Shown here one piece after another: positions 9,105 through 18,918 of a stretch of DNA of 64,000 nucleotides. The DNA comes from Bacteroidota bacterium (GTDB taxonomy: Bacteria > Bacteroidota > Bacteroidia > B-17B0 > Aurantibacillaceae), in assembly GCA_003153315.1 (NCBI GenBank), contig PLYA01000028.1, forward strand, positions 118,089 through 182,088. Reading direction: 5' to 3'. The notes below the pieces were generated by a model. That model saw nothing but the letters and a program-made list of their open reading frames with translations. It did not search any database and was not told where the DNA came from. A program made the translations under genes and the position numbers. The first letter of the stretch is position 1, and each line of letters opens with the position of its first letter.

Positions 9105-10190
9105 TTAAAATTTATTTAATACTTCTACCACCTTATAAATATCTTCGGTCGTATGAAAATAAGAAACAGGTAAGCTAAGTGTTGTTTGATGAATTTCTTC
9201 TGCAATAGGTGTAAGCTGTTTATCTATGATACCCATCATAGCTTTTTGCTTATTTGGCGCTAAAGGATAATGAATTTCCGTTTTAATATTATTTTTCAAT
9301 AAATAATCTTTTAACTTATCCCTTTTTTCATGTCTAATATTATATATGTGATAAACATCAAAGTAATCTTCCTGAACTATTGGTTTAATAAAATTTTCAT
9401 TAAGTTCCTTTTGGTAAATAGATGCGAGCGAACGTTTATGGTTGTTTATAACATCTAATTTACTTAATTTTATGGATAAAAAAGCCGCTTGTATTTCATC
9501 TAACCTGGAATTAAACCCAACTTCTTCATTAAAATATTTCACTTTCGACCCATAATTTCTAAGCATTTTAATTTTTTCTGCTAATTTCTCATTATTGCAT
9601 GTAATGGCTCCTGCATCAGCTAAAGCACCCAAATTTTTTGTAGGATAAAAACTAAAAGCACCAAAATCTCCAAAATTGCCCACAGTACTATTTTTAAATT
9701 TTGCACCATGTGCTTGTGCGCAATCCTCTATAACTTTCAAATTATATTTTTTTGCAATATTCAGTATACTATTCATTTCGCAAACCTTACCATATAAATG
9801 TACCGGTAAAATAGCTTTTGTTTTAGAAGTTATTTTCTCTTCTATTTTCGTGGCATCTATATTATAGGTTTCAATATTGGGTTCAACCAAAACCGGTTGT
9901 AACCCATTTTGTACAATAGCAAGAATAGTAGCTATGTATGTATTAGAGGGTACAATAACTTCGCTTCCTTTTTCAAAATTAAAAGCACATAAAGCAAGCT
10001 GTAAAGCATCCAAGCCATTAGCAACACCTACACAATGTTTTGCTCCGCAATAAGTGGCAAAATCCATTTCAAATTTCTTTACTTTATCACCTAAAATATA
10101 CCACCCACTTTGTAATGTATCCTTAAAAGCTTGTTCATATTCTTCAAAAAAAGGTTGATTTAGCTTAGCTAAATTTTCGTATTCAATCAT
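9105..10190 (-). CDS. fdtB: dTDP-3-amino-3,6-dideoxyhexose transaminase
   Basis: A DegT/DnrJ/EryC1/StrS-family PLP aminotransferase, 361 residues from the start chosen here. Blocks seen: [45 protein letters not shown], and [17 protein letters not shown] with the PLP lysine. Paired with the 3,4-ketoisomerase directly upstream, it fits FdtB, which aminates dTDP-3-keto-6-deoxygalactose to dTDP-Fuc3N. I start at the ATG at 10190 rather than 10229: the shorter form begins [11 protein letters not shown] as family members do and overlaps fdtA by only 8 bases (ATGATTGA), giving translational coupling. QdtB (Qui3N) is the alternative, since the epimer made depends on the ketoisomerase. Confidence 0.85.
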   Translation of the reverse strand: MIEYENLAKLNQPFFEEYEQAFKDTLQSGWYILGDKVKKFEMDFATYCGAKHCVGVANGLDALQLALCAFNFEKGSEVIVPSNTYIATILAIVQNGLQPVLVEPNIETYNIDATKIEEKITSKTKAILPVHLYGKVCEMNSILNIAKKYNLKVIEDCAQAHGAKFKNSTVGNFGDFGAFSFYPTKNLGALADAGAITCNNEKLAEKIKMLRNYGSKVKYFNEEVGFNSRLDEIQAAFLSIKLSKLDVINNHKRSLASIYQKELNENFIKPIVQEDYFDVYHIYNIRHEKRDKLKDYLLKNNIKTEIHYPLAPNKQKAMMGIIDKQLTPIAEEIHQTTLSLPVSYFHTTEDIYKVVEVLNKF

Positions 10191-10566
10191 TTTTTTTATA
10201 GGGTTCAAAAATGTAATCCTCTTTATCAAAATTTTCTGAAGCTAGTACCATCAATATAGCATCAGGTGTAAAGTTATACATAGTATGCCAATCTGGTGGA
10301 TCTATAATAAGGCATTTAGATGGTGAATTTAATTGGAATTCTTCCTCGCTAACTCCATTATTATTGTAAATAGTGCAACTACCTTTTATGCAAACAGCAG
10401 CCTGTGTTGTTTTATGATGCCTGTGCCCGCCACGCTTTGAATCATCAACACCATATATATAGAAAATACGCTTTATATCAAAAGGAATAACCTTTTCTAT
10501 CACAGTAAGATTTCCTCTTACATCCGTATGCGTTTTAAGATCTATCAGGTATGCCATATCTTGCAA
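10183..10566 (-). CDS. fdtA: dTDP-4-keto-6-deoxyglucose 3,4-ketoisomerase (FdtA/QdtA family)
   Basis: A 127-residue cupin of the WxcM-like/FdtA family that moves the keto group from C4 to C3 of dTDP-4-keto-6-deoxyglucose. Features: [10 protein letters not shown] near the N-terminus, [21 protein letters not shown] with the histidine cluster, and a C-terminal [13 protein letters not shown]. It feeds the transaminase encoded immediately downstream. The second Met (10557, MAYLIDLK) is an equally good start; either overlaps the upstream glycosyltransferase end. FdtA and QdtA give different C4 stereochemistry and cannot be separated by eye. The later acetyltransferase step (FdtC) is not obvious; one of the hexapeptide proteins in the cluster could do it. 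Confidence 0.85.
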   Translation of the reverse strand: MQDMAYLIDLKTHTDVRGNLTVIEKVIPFDIKRIFYIYGVDDSKRGGHRHHKTTQAAVCIKGSCTIYNNNGVSEEEFQLNSPSKCLIIDPPDWHTMYNFTPDAILMVLASENFDKEDYIFEPYKKND

Positions 10567-11599
10567 TGTTTGTCAAGGTAAAATAACTATGTGAATAAAT
10601 TTCCTTATGAAGGACAAATAGCTTTTTAAAATCTAGTTTTTTAAGAATCGGTTTATATAAATGTAAATAATCCTTCCATGTATAAGATCTAATATTATTC
10701 TTTTGTCTGGTTGCGTTAGGATCAAATGAATTATCAATGGCCTGAACTTGTTTTTTAAAATTCTGCAGTAAGTTGATATAAGGAAAATATATATTTTTCA
10801 TCACCCATTTTGGGAGATAATAAAATGAGGATAATTGTACGATATCGTTTAAATAAAAATTCACTCCATGAAAATGAAAAAAAACTAACGGAGCATATTC
10901 TTTGTCATAAATTTCTTTCAAAAAGAATTTATTATTTATTTCCTTAAACTTATACTGCTGGGCATTCCAAGGAGCTACACCACCGCCAATGTGTTTCAAT
11001 TCATGTACACCTTCAAAACGAGTCGTCCAATCATCTAAATACTTTTGGTCGCCAAATTTACCATCTTCAGAACGGGCATAGCACCATTCTAAACAAGCAC
11101 TTCGCCACCAGTTCAAAACACGCATACCCTTTTCATCATTCTTAAACACCATAAATTGCACGCAATATTTACCACTGGTATCAGATTGATCATACTCAGG
11201 TGTATAACGGTGTTCTGTTATTAAAACAGAGTTACTCCCCATCTCATCAACCAAAACTTTAGGATCGCTGTAAAACAATAAGTCAGCATCAATATAAGTA
11301 CAATTCTCTAATTGATATTTTTGAATGCAATACAATATGGTAGATGGGGTACATGTCCAACAATATTCAGCGACTGTACGTGTCGGTTTAATTTTCAATA
11401 GTTCGTCATCTTCAAACTCCTTCAAGCTAATAATGGTAACATGGGGTAATTTTAGAGCATGTAAAACATTAAAAGAGATTATATCAAAAGAAAATATGTA
11501 TAAATGAAATGCAGGGCAATTTTTTAACAAGGACTGGTGCATTGCCAAACCACGGGTCATATAATTAGAATCGAAAAGGGTACAAAAATTTAATGTCAT
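10535..11599 (-). CDS. glycosyltransferase with GT8-like fold
   Basis: A 354-residue protein beginning LNFCTLFDSNYMTRGLAMHQ, the typical opening of GT8-like nucleotide-diphospho-sugar transferases. The DxD motif is in CTYIDADLLFYSDP (about 100), with HIGGGVAPWN further on and a C-terminal FHFHGVNFY. It probably retains anomeric configuration if it is GT8; the donor is unknown. It overlaps the methyltransferase upstream by 4 bases (ATGA) and fdtA downstream by 32 bases, so translation is coupled. Family-level confidence is moderate; exact subfamily not recognised. Confidence 0.7.
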   Translation of the reverse strand: MTLNFCTLFDSNYMTRGLAMHQSLLKNCPAFHLYIFSFDIISFNVLHALKLPHVTIISLKEFEDDELLKIKPTRTVAEYCWTCTPSTILYCIQKYQLENCTYIDADLLFYSDPKVLVDEMGSNSVLITEHRYTPEYDQSDTSGKYCVQFMVFKNDEKGMRVLNWWRSACLEWCYARSEDGKFGDQKYLDDWTTRFEGVHELKHIGGGVAPWNAQQYKFKEINNKFFLKEIYDKEYAPLVFFHFHGVNFYLNDIVQLSSFYYLPKWVMKNIYFPYINLLQNFKKQVQAIDNSFDPNATRQKNNIRSYTWKDYLHLYKPILKKLDFKKLFVLHKEIYSHSYFTLTNIARYGIPDRS

Positions 11600-12441
11600 T
11601 TTTTTATAGTCTCTACAAACAATGAATCCGGCTTTCTTACAACGTTATCTTTTCCATCAATATTATAAGTTGCCCAATTATTAATATTACTTGTAAATGC
11701 ATCCTTAATTTGAATGTTACCTCCGTTCTTAGATTTCAGAAGGTTGGTTATCGAATATCTGTCATACATCCATTGATGAATTTCTCCTCCTAATCTGAAT
11801 TGACCTATTTGATATACCCTTTCGTCAATATGCAACTTTCTCAATAAATACTCCTTTATTTTTCTTTTTTGTTTGGCTATCAAACTTTCTTTATAAGAAT
11901 TGTGCTCCAATGAATTGTCTGGTGATTTTTTATTTTCCTTATGTGTAAGGTATGCTTTTCTTATAGCTTTTCCCTCTTCACCTATTCTTTGAAAGACAAA
12001 ATCTTCATTAATTAATGTATCCTGAAAAAGATATTTACCCATATTGCCACCACTTGTATTACGCACAGTTTGGTCATACATCTCTAAAAGCATCCACTCA
12101 TAATTAGCTCTTACTATAGCATCATCCGGGTTTTGTAATCCTTTTTCTAAGTATAGCAAGTATTTTCTGGCGATTCTTTCCAAATCAGGAATGGCAATTC
12201 TTAGTATGCCGCCGGGTTTAAGTACACGAAAACATTCTGTAATAAATTTATCTCCATCTTCTTTAGAAAAATGCTCCAGCACATGCGAGTGATATACCAA
12301 ATCAAAACTATTTGTTTCGCAAGGTATTCCCTTCAGTAAATTATGCGCTATTACTCCTTCTCCGGTAGATATAAAATCAAGATTTGTCCACTCTTTTTGT
12401 GTAGAATAATGTGTACCGCACCCCAGATTTAAGTAGTTCAT
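11596..12441 (-). CDS. class I SAM-dependent methyltransferase
   Basis: A 281-residue protein with an N-terminal Methyltransf_11-like domain: LNLGCGTHYSTQKEWTNLD (motif I, residues 3-21), FDLVYHSHVLEHFSKEDG (about 66-83) and CFRVLKPGGILRIAIPD (motif III region). Proteins of this form accompany O-antigen glycosyltransferases and are often described as predicted SAM-dependent methyltransferases. The C-terminal 130 residues are basic and not recognised. The start overlaps the preceding gene by 4 bases and its end overlaps the next by 4, so it is tightly embedded in the operon. Confidence 0.75.
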   Translation of the reverse strand: MNYLNLGCGTHYSTQKEWTNLDFISTGEGVIAHNLLKGIPCETNSFDLVYHSHVLEHFSKEDGDKFITECFRVLKPGGILRIAIPDLERIARKYLLYLEKGLQNPDDAIVRANYEWMLLEMYDQTVRNTSGGNMGKYLFQDTLINEDFVFQRIGEEGKAIRKAYLTHKENKKSPDNSLEHNSYKESLIAKQKRKIKEYLLRKLHIDERVYQIGQFRLGGEIHQWMYDRYSITNLLKSKNGGNIQIKDAFTSNINNWATYNIDGKDNVVRKPDSLFVETIKK

Positions 12442-13262
12442 TTTTTAAAAATTAATCCCGTCCAATAAACTTTATTATTATTAATTGTTGTCTCCATTGT
12501 AAATCCATTATCAAATTTTGCTATCATTTTATATTTTTTCTGCAACAAATTAATTATATTTTTTCCAAAAAAATAGGATGGGTAACTTGCTACATATATA
12601 TTCTCAGGTACTTTTTGAATTGTTATAATGTCATTTTCCCTTTCAATAAACGCAGTTCTATCAATAATGATATAAGGAATTTCTAAATTAATAAATCTTT
12701 CTATCCATTCGTATGGCTTCTCCAAATATTGTAAAACACTACTAAATAATAATACATTTGGTTTTTGATTCGCCATACACTCTTCTATCGTGTGATAAAA
12801 TTTAAGTTGTTCATCTTCAAAATATTGTTTACCACAATCTACAAAATGAGCTTGTTCAACTATACACCATTTTAAATTTTTAATAGAACTTAAAAACTCC
12901 CTGTTTTGATAATAAGTACTACCTAAACTTCCACCAAAATCAAGTACACATAAATTACCTTCGTTTTCCAGAGCGGCTCTTTGTAACCCGGCTAATAGTC
13001 CCCAACTATATTGTATTTCATTAAACAATACGCTATCGCGTTCATAAGCTGCTTCTCCATTTTTTACTTTTAGGAGGCTATTTTTACATTTCTCTAAAAT
13101 AACCCTGCTATCGTATCCTGTACACAATGATTTAGCCTCATCCCATGTATCGTATTCTCCAAACCATCCATTTGTTGATGGTTTAGTTTTTTTTAATTTT
13201 ATTATTACAGAAAAAACTATTGGCGGAATTAGCGCTTTAAGTATCTGCTTAGTTTTTGCCAT
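12438..13262 (-). CDS. TIGR04325-type putative methyltransferase
   Basis: A 274-residue protein matching my memory of the LIC12133/TIGR04325 family found in leptospiral and Bacteroidota O-antigen loci: WFGEYDTWDEAKSLCTGYDS near the N-terminus, VLDFGGSLGSTYYQNREFL (a SAM-binding-like glycine-rich loop near residue 105), WCIVEQAHFVDCGKQYF, and FSSVLQYLEKPYEWIE. A basic hydrophobic N-terminus (about 5-25) may attach it to the membrane. Its substrate is unknown. It overlaps the upstream glycosyltransferase by 34 bases. Confidence 0.7.
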   Translation of the reverse strand: MAKTKQILKALIPPIVFSVIIKLKKTKPSTNGWFGEYDTWDEAKSLCTGYDSRVILEKCKNSLLKVKNGEAAYERDSVLFNEIQYSWGLLAGLQRAALENEGNLCVLDFGGSLGSTYYQNREFLSSIKNLKWCIVEQAHFVDCGKQYFEDEQLKFYHTIEECMANQKPNVLLFSSVLQYLEKPYEWIERFINLEIPYIIIDRTAFIERENDIITIQKVPENIYVASYPSYFFGKNIINLLQKKYKMIAKFDNGFTMETTINNNKVYWTGLIFKK

Positions 13263-14134
13263 ACATTTAATACATTGCTGGTATCTTGCTTTATTGATTT
13301 AGTATATGATTCAAAGAACCATTCCGAATCGATTATTTCTATCGGTTTAATATCTATAAAATCTATGGGTTCTTGTTTTAAATCAGTTGTTACGCAATGT
13401 GTACCAGAATTATCGAGTCCAATATTTTTAATCAAGGAATTTGTGGGGTGAAGGCAATATTTATTATTTAGAAATAAAGAAGCATGCCACCTGATAGCCC
13501 ACGAATCATTTTTACCTGCAATTTGATCTTTAAGCATATTTACAAATTCATGCGTACCTCTTCTATTAAACTCGTATTCTGATTTAGATGAAACAATAGT
13601 ATTTAAAAGTATGCTGCCGTTTGGGTTAAATTCATCCCAAGCTCTTTTCCATGTGGCCCAACCCCAACAATCAGCTCCTTTAAGGAAGAATGTGGAGCTT
13701 TTATAATTACTTATATCCAAAAAATAGTTCCAGGCATGAATACAACCAACTTTATCTTCTGTTAAATATATATCCAAAGCAGTATTCATGTATTTTAAAA
13801 AACCTTTTGACGGAACAATATCATCCTCCAACACAATTATAGACCCGTATTTATTCACCACCTCTGTTACTCCATCTATAATAGAATTGGCTAAGCCTTT
13901 GTTCTTCTCTTGTTCCCTTACTATGACTTCTTTAAAACGATTCTCTTTCTTAACCAATAAACGTAATTCCTGTATTTTATCTATATTTTCCTGCGATGCA
14001 TTTTCTTTTGCCCCGTCACAATATATATACAAAGTACTATCCTTTGCTTCATCGTTTAAAGCAAGGGCATCCAATACCTGTTTGGTATGCCAGGGGCGGT
14101 TATAGGTAAATAAAACTATAGGGGCTAATTGCAT
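13229..14134 (-). CDS. glycosyltransferase family 2-like
   Basis: A GT-A transferase, 301 residues from the chosen start. It begins MQLAPIVLFTYNRPWHTKQV, has YIYCDGAKENAS and SIIVLEDDIVPSKGFLKYMN (the EDD metal site near 100). WGWATWKRAWDEFNP is typical of a sub-group found in polysaccharide loci. I prefer the ATG at 14134 over the one at 14185: homologues start just before the first beta strand, an AGAAGGA-like ribosome site lies upstream, and the longer form would overlap the preceding gene by 44 bases. The sugar donor is unknown. Confidence 0.8.
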   Translation of the reverse strand: MQLAPIVLFTYNRPWHTKQVLDALALNDEAKDSTLYIYCDGAKENASQENIDKIQELRLLVKKENRFKEVIVREQEKNKGLANSIIDGVTEVVNKYGSIIVLEDDIVPSKGFLKYMNTALDIYLTEDKVGCIHAWNYFLDISNYKSSTFFLKGADCWGWATWKRAWDEFNPNGSILLNTIVSSKSEYEFNRRGTHEFVNMLKDQIAGKNDSWAIRWHASLFLNNKYCLHPTNSLIKNIGLDNSGTHCVTTDLKQEPIDFIDIKPIEIIDSEWFFESYTKSIKQDTSNVLNVWQKLSRYLKR

Positions 14135-14141
14135 TGCCTTT

Positions 14142-14852
14142 TTAATTCCTTCTAAAAAAAACTGTATTATGGCTTTTTGCCACAACCGAATAACCCAAAG
14201 GTTTTAAATACATATACAGTTTAGATTGTGTGATATTTTCAAAAGAACCATTTAGGTCTTCTATCAATATAAAAACAGGCTTAAACTTCTCCCAATTATT
14301 TGTTTGCAGTATTTCTAAATCCAACCCTTCTACATCAATAGTAAGAAAATCTATTTTCTTTTTTTCAGCAACATTTTCTTCCAGTATTTGCCCAAGTGTT
14401 TTTGTCTTTACTTTAACAGTCCTCTCTAACTTAAAAGGAGTTTCATCCAAAAGTTGTTTAACTCGTTCCTCACTAAAGGTATTTAAAGCAGGTTCCTGAA
14501 AAATATGGTAGGTAAGTTCTCCTTCTTGCTTAGTAATACCCATTTCAATATTAATATCATCAGGCCTTATGGCTTTAAAAGCATTCATGCTTCCGGGTGT
14601 AGCATCTACATTAATACCCCTCCAGCCCTTTTTATAAAAATGGTAGGTATTAGAAAACCTAATTGGATGATGCGCTCCAATGTCTACAAAAAAACCTTTT
14701 TCCTTTCCCTCAAAAAAACGCTCCAATATCATATCTTCACCTTCCTGAGAATAGCATAATCTTGTTCCTGAAGGTAATGCCTGCAAGTCCCTTTTTATGG
14801 AATCTGGTATTGCTCCGGTAATTATCTTCTTAATAAGTAGTTTCAAATCCAT
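14142..14852 (-). CDS. FkbM-family methyltransferase
   Basis: A 236-residue SAM methyltransferase. SQEGEDMILERFFEG leads into GFFVDIGAHHPIRFSNTYHF (motif I), GINVDATPGSMNAF (motif II) and FLTIDVEGLDLEILQTNNW (family signature). This version, with SQxGED at the front, is common in lipopolysaccharide loci and is thought to methylate sugar hydroxyls. It shares one base with the upstream gene (both meet at 14852). It is not a close copy of the FkbM gene at 6119-6847. Confidence 0.82.
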   Translation of the reverse strand: MDLKLLIKKIITGAIPDSIKRDLQALPSGTRLCYSQEGEDMILERFFEGKEKGFFVDIGAHHPIRFSNTYHFYKKGWRGINVDATPGSMNAFKAIRPDDINIEMGITKQEGELTYHIFQEPALNTFSEERVKQLLDETPFKLERTVKVKTKTLGQILEENVAEKKKIDFLTIDVEGLDLEILQTNNWEKFKPVFILIEDLNGSFENITQSKLYMYLKPLGYSVVAKSHNTVFFRRN

Positions 14853-16468
14853 CAGACTGCTATGTTTTTATAATACGCTAAGAATTTGTTACAAAATATT
14901 TTATCTCCATTCGATAAGATAAATTTCAGGTATTCATCATCAAATGTGCTTCCTTTATATGAATGCAGTATATTGAAAATATTATTTTCTTCTTTTACTG
15001 CCTGTTCTAAAAAAGACTGGTAATAAAAACTATATATATTTTTCTTGTCAAAATTTATAAGAGGCTTTTCCTCTCCTCTTAAAATAGCAAAATAACCTTT
15101 TGTGTCTGCACAGGTATGTACAAAATCAAAGTTAGTATATAAGTTATCATATAAAGCAACTGTGGGTATTTCAAAATAAGCCATCTCTACACATACAGTA
15201 CCCCTTGCCGTAGCGATCAAATCAGGTTTCAGTTCTATTATGTGGTGATTGGAAACCGACTCATCTAAAACATGAAAATGCGCAGCGCCAAAACTGTTTA
15301 CCAGTTCTATGGTTTTTTCTTTGGTGCCAGGCATACCATTAGGGTGTATCTTAATAAATACGTTGGTATCTTTTAAATCCGTTAGTGCTTTCAAGGTCTG
15401 TTTTAAATACTGATACAAATCCGGAAACTGCAGCATACGGTTTATATGTGGAGAATCGTAAAATTCGTGCGGATAAATAACCAAATTTCTTTTGCCCTCG
15501 GCAAACTTGTTCCTTAGTTGTTCACTTATTGGAGTTTTAGAAAATGCGCTCTGCCTCATATAACTGGTAGCTGCATCATTTGTACCCGTAAACCTAAAAG
15601 TAAGTTTTTCTTTGGACAAATTTAGTTGCTCTTCACTTAATTTTTTATCAGGACTAAACAAGGTATGATTTATCTGATGGTAAGGATAATTCTTACTTAA
15701 CTCTTGAAGAACATACGAATATGACCCTACAGTATATACTTTAATATTATTGTTTAAGCAAATGCGGGCTGGAATGCCATGATGTATATAAGAACTGTAT
15801 GTATTTACTAATACTTTTATGTTATTTGATTTTATAAATAGTTTGAAATTATAAAATACGTTTAGAGCTACTTCTATAATGTGTATTACATTCTTATCAA
15901 TTTTTTCAAGAGTAGGTTTATGAAAAAAACGGAGATAGGTATCGTAAATTAAATCACCTACCCAAATATCCTCAAATTGAATAGTTAATATATCAGCCCC
16001 CCTATTTTTATCCAACTTATTTACAAGTTCTGCCAGTTCTTTTTGTATGAACGCCTGATCTTTATATTTTTCTTCATTATCAAAAATCATTTTTCCGGCA
16101 AAAGAGGCCTGTATTTTTTCCAGCTTTTTACTTACCAGTTTTTCATGAAATGCCTTTGTTCTTTTCTCCGTTATCCAATCTATAAGCACATGATAAAAAT
16201 TTACCTGCAGGTTATTTTTTTCGGCAAGTGCTTTAGCCGCGGCGGCAAGCATGAGGGTATAAGAATAATCTTCTACCATTTGTACTAACAAAATGCCCTG
16301 ATTGCCTGTTGTTTCAGCTTTAAAAAATGATAGCTTATCCGCAAATTGCTTTTGAACTGGATTTAACTGTTCTTTTCTATATGAAAAGTATAGGGTTAAA
16401 GGCTTTGAATACAAGAACCTAAAAGGAGAATAAAACGGGCGTAATATGTTTTTTACTTTGGTTTTCAT
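14852..16468 (-). CDS. capsule-type GT-B glycosyltransferase-like protein
   Basis: A 538-residue soluble protein. The C-terminal half has LVIYPHEFYDSPH (about 330), VFIKIHPNGMPGTKEKTIEL (about 390-410) and LIATARGTVCVEMAYFEIPT (about 440-460). This order resembles capsule polysaccharide (KpsS/KpsC-like, PF05159-like) and CDP-glycerol transferase folds, where HP and the G-T-V-C/S-E block bind the nucleotide. The N-terminal half is not recognised. In this locus it likely transfers a sugar such as a nonulosonic acid, since pseI is two genes upstream, but that is inference. Confidence 0.6.
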   Translation of the reverse strand: MKTKVKNILRPFYSPFRFLYSKPLTLYFSYRKEQLNPVQKQFADKLSFFKAETTGNQGILLVQMVEDYSYTLMLAAAAKALAEKNNLQVNFYHVLIDWITEKRTKAFHEKLVSKKLEKIQASFAGKMIFDNEEKYKDQAFIQKELAELVNKLDKNRGADILTIQFEDIWVGDLIYDTYLRFFHKPTLEKIDKNVIHIIEVALNVFYNFKLFIKSNNIKVLVNTYSSYIHHGIPARICLNNNIKVYTVGSYSYVLQELSKNYPYHQINHTLFSPDKKLSEEQLNLSKEKLTFRFTGTNDAATSYMRQSAFSKTPISEQLRNKFAEGKRNLVIYPHEFYDSPHINRMLQFPDLYQYLKQTLKALTDLKDTNVFIKIHPNGMPGTKEKTIELVNSFGAAHFHVLDESVSNHHIIELKPDLIATARGTVCVEMAYFEIPTVALYDNLYTNFDFVHTCADTKGYFAILRGEEKPLINFDKKNIYSFYYQSFLEQAVKEENNIFNILHSYKGSTFDDEYLKFILSNGDKIFCNKFLAYYKNIAV

Positions 16469-16515
16469 TTAGTTGGAATATAAAATTCCTTTTACATGCA
16501 TTTTAACAAGTTCTT

Positions 16516-17850
16516 TTACGAATGAAAGAAACACATTGCATGATAAAGCCCTCTTTCAAAGATATTAGGGTTCCTTTCAAATTTTATATGCGAACCAATT
16601 TCTGCATTATTCCAGTGCGCATATTTTGGGCCAAGAAGAATGTTTTTTAAAAGCCGGAGATCAACTTCATAAGAAACAAAATTCTTGATTTTTTGTTTTT
16701 CAACATCTTTAATAATTTTATACCCCTTTCCGTCGGCAGAAATAGAACACCAATTTTCTTCATCTAACTTAACTAAAATTGTTGTTTGGCTGGTAAATGA
16801 AATCTCTCTTCTCTTAGTTTCAAAACGGTTATACGCCTTTTCTAAGAGTGGTATTATTTCATCTATAATTGGTATAATTTCCTTTTCATAATCAAATAAT
16901 TCTTTTGAAAGAATATCGTTTACATATTTTTCTTTTTCTAAAAAATCTGTTGGCTTATATTGTTCTGAAGGCTGCTCTTTTTCCAAATCAAAATATTCAT
17001 AGCTATTTAACAATATAACTTTCGATTCCGGTGAAATATGGTTAGTAAAATATGCCGCGGCTTCTTCTATTTCTGGTACACCCCTATATTTCTGTAATGA
17101 AGCTAGCTTTCCCCCAAGCACATAAGTTCCGGCAAATGGCAAAACAAATTTTGGCATTACTTCATTAATATACTGTAATCCATATCCTAAAAATTGAAGT
17201 TTTTTATTTTCAGCTCCTTTTATCTTTTCCTCCTCGGTTAAATGAAAACATTGCGGATATGGCCCCGCCCCACCGTACCCAACTAATAAAAAGTCAATCT
17301 TAGGATAAATATCTTTTACAATTTTTAGCGTGTCTTTTGCTAATGCAAAAGGACAGTCATTTGTATTAAGCAAACAAAAATCTCCATCATCAATTACACT
17401 TAAAGTATCAATTTGAGTTGAACCAAATTTAGATTCAACTAATCCGCAACCAAAAAAATTTGCGCAAAGCTCAGGATTACAATTGTCTGCAGCTAAAATA
17501 TTTATATAAACACCATTTTTTAAATGAGTTCGTGTGTTATGCTGTAATTCAATAACATTAAACCCTAATCTTTCTATATTTTGCTTCAGGAATTTGCTTT
17601 CATAACTATGAATAAGGACAGGTATACTTTTATTTACTAACTTTAATGTAGCTTTACTAAAGTGATCTGGATGGATATGGCTAATATAAATATAGTCAAC
17701 ATCACTAAAGTAGTCTTCTTTAAAAGGAAATTTTGGGTAGTGATACCAAGAACCATAATATTCGCCATCTGTTAGCCAAGGGTCTGTTAAAATTTTAACT
17801 CCTTTTGTTTCTATTGAAACGGTTGCAGATTTCAAGTAACGTATTTTCAT
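16516..17850 (-). CDS. UlaG/CMAH-like metallo-beta-lactamase-fold hydrolase without Rieske domain
   Basis: A 444-residue MBL-fold protein. The metal motif ISHIHPDHFS is at residues 56-65 (HxHxDH), after LTDPWL near 21. Later segments LLNTNDCPFA, LLVGYGGAGPYPQCF and PKFVLPFAGTYVLGGK line up in order with the MBL part of vertebrate CMP-N-acetylneuraminate hydroxylase (LNTVDCTRPN, DFAGGASGFPMTF, PRIYCPFAGYF, recalled from memory). The Rieske [2Fe-2S] domain that starts CMAH is missing: this protein begins directly in the MBL fold. It lies 21 bases after pseI, so a role in modifying a nonulosonic acid or its CMP form is plausible. The catalytic reaction is unknown. Confidence 0.7.
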   Translation of the reverse strand: MKIRYLKSATVSIETKGVKILTDPWLTDGEYYGSWYHYPKFPFKEDYFSDVDYIYISHIHPDHFSKATLKLVNKSIPVLIHSYESKFLKQNIERLGFNVIELQHNTRTHLKNGVYINILAADNCNPELCANFFGCGLVESKFGSTQIDTLSVIDDGDFCLLNTNDCPFALAKDTLKIVKDIYPKIDFLLVGYGGAGPYPQCFHLTEEEKIKGAENKKLQFLGYGLQYINEVMPKFVLPFAGTYVLGGKLASLQKYRGVPEIEEAAAYFTNHISPESKVILLNSYEYFDLEKEQPSEQYKPTDFLEKEKYVNDILSKELFDYEKEIIPIIDEIIPLLEKAYNRFETKRREISFTSQTTILVKLDEENWCSISADGKGYKIIKDVEKQKIKNFVSYEVDLRLLKNILLGPKYAHWNNAEIGSHIKFERNPNIFERGLYHAMCFFHS

Positions 17851-17871
17851 TCGTGCCTAAATGTTAGTTTA

Positions 17872-18918
17872 TTATTCGGAAATATAATTAAGTTTTAATG
17901 GCAGTCCCTGTTTTAAATCTATCAATGATTTTTTTCCTATAACTTCATCCCAATATTTAGGTGCTAAGCCATTAGCCGGCCTTATTATCTTTAAATTATC
18001 TGCACTAAATGTTTCTCCTTTTTTTATGTCTTTAGAGACGTAAATAGAGCGCTTAAAGAATGTACTTTTTTCCTCGGCAGCCTGTATGCCGTATTGTACT
18101 TTACCTAAAGCCAAAAAGGCCCGCTCGCTTTCTGTTACCAGTACTTTTAGTTCTTCGGGCTCTAAAGAAAAAGCGCTATCCACTCCCCCATCTGCCCTGC
18201 GCAGGGTAAAATGCTTTTCTATTACCCTTGCACCCAAAGCAACTGCTGCTACTGATACACCTGTTCCCATGGTATGATCGGATAAGCCTATCATACACTG
18301 ATACTTGTTCATCATATCGGGTATGGTTAACAGATTCGTATTTTCAGGTGTTGCCGGATAGGTGCTGGTACATTTTAGCAGGATAATATCTTTGCAACCT
18401 GCTTTTTTTAATACCGCCACACTCTCTTCAATATCCTGCATGGTGCTTACACCGGTAGATACAATAACCGGTTTACCCGTTGCAGCTACTTTTTTCAATA
18501 AAGGGTGATGTGTGTTTTCAAACGAAGCTATTTTGTAGGCAGGCACGTTCAACGATTCTAAAAAATCAACAGCTGTCTCATCAAAAGGAGAGCTAAAAGC
18601 TTCCATGCCTTTTTCCTTTGCACGGTCGAAAATAGGTTTGTGCCATTCCCAGGGGGTATAAGCTTGTTTGTATAAATCATACAGCTCCTTTCCATCCCAT
18701 AAAGAGTTTTTATCTTGTATGGTATAAGCCCCTTCCATAGTAATGGTATCTGCCGTATAGGTTTGTAATTTAAGTGCATGTGCGCCAGCTGCCGCTGCTG
18801 CATCTACTAAATCAAGTGCTCTTTGCAACGATTGGTTATGATTACCACTCATTTCGGCAATAACAAAGGGTTTGTGATTATTGCCAATGGCATAATTTCC
18901 TATTTTAATAGTATTCAT
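17872..18918 (-). CDS. pseI: pseudaminic acid synthase
   Basis: A 348-residue NeuB-family synthase that condenses phosphoenolpyruvate with 6-deoxy-AltdiNAc to form pseudaminic acid. The TIM-barrel part has PFVIAEMSGNHNQSLQRAL, GAHALKLQTYTADTIT, SSPFDETAVDFLE, AYKIASFE, LKCTSTYPATPE, IGLSDHTMGTGVSVAAVALG and VIEKHFTL. The C-terminal SAF (antifreeze-like) domain covers about 285-348. AYKIASFE and the SLWDGKELYDLYKQAYTPWEW stretch resemble Campylobacter PseI more than NeuB or LegI. Its ATG abuts the stop of the GNAT gene. PseC and PseG are not seen in the window. Confidence 0.9.
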   Translation of the reverse strand: MNTIKIGNYAIGNNHKPFVIAEMSGNHNQSLQRALDLVDAAAAAGAHALKLQTYTADTITMEGAYTIQDKNSLWDGKELYDLYKQAYTPWEWHKPIFDRAKEKGMEAFSSPFDETAVDFLESLNVPAYKIASFENTHHPLLKKVAATGKPVIVSTGVSTMQDIEESVAVLKKAGCKDIILLKCTSTYPATPENTNLLTIPDMMNKYQCMIGLSDHTMGTGVSVAAVALGARVIEKHFTLRRADGGVDSAFSLEPEELKVLVTESERAFLALGKVQYGIQAAEEKSTFFKRSIYVSKDIKKGETFSADNLKIIRPANGLAPKYWDEVIGKKSLIDLKQGLPLKLNYISE

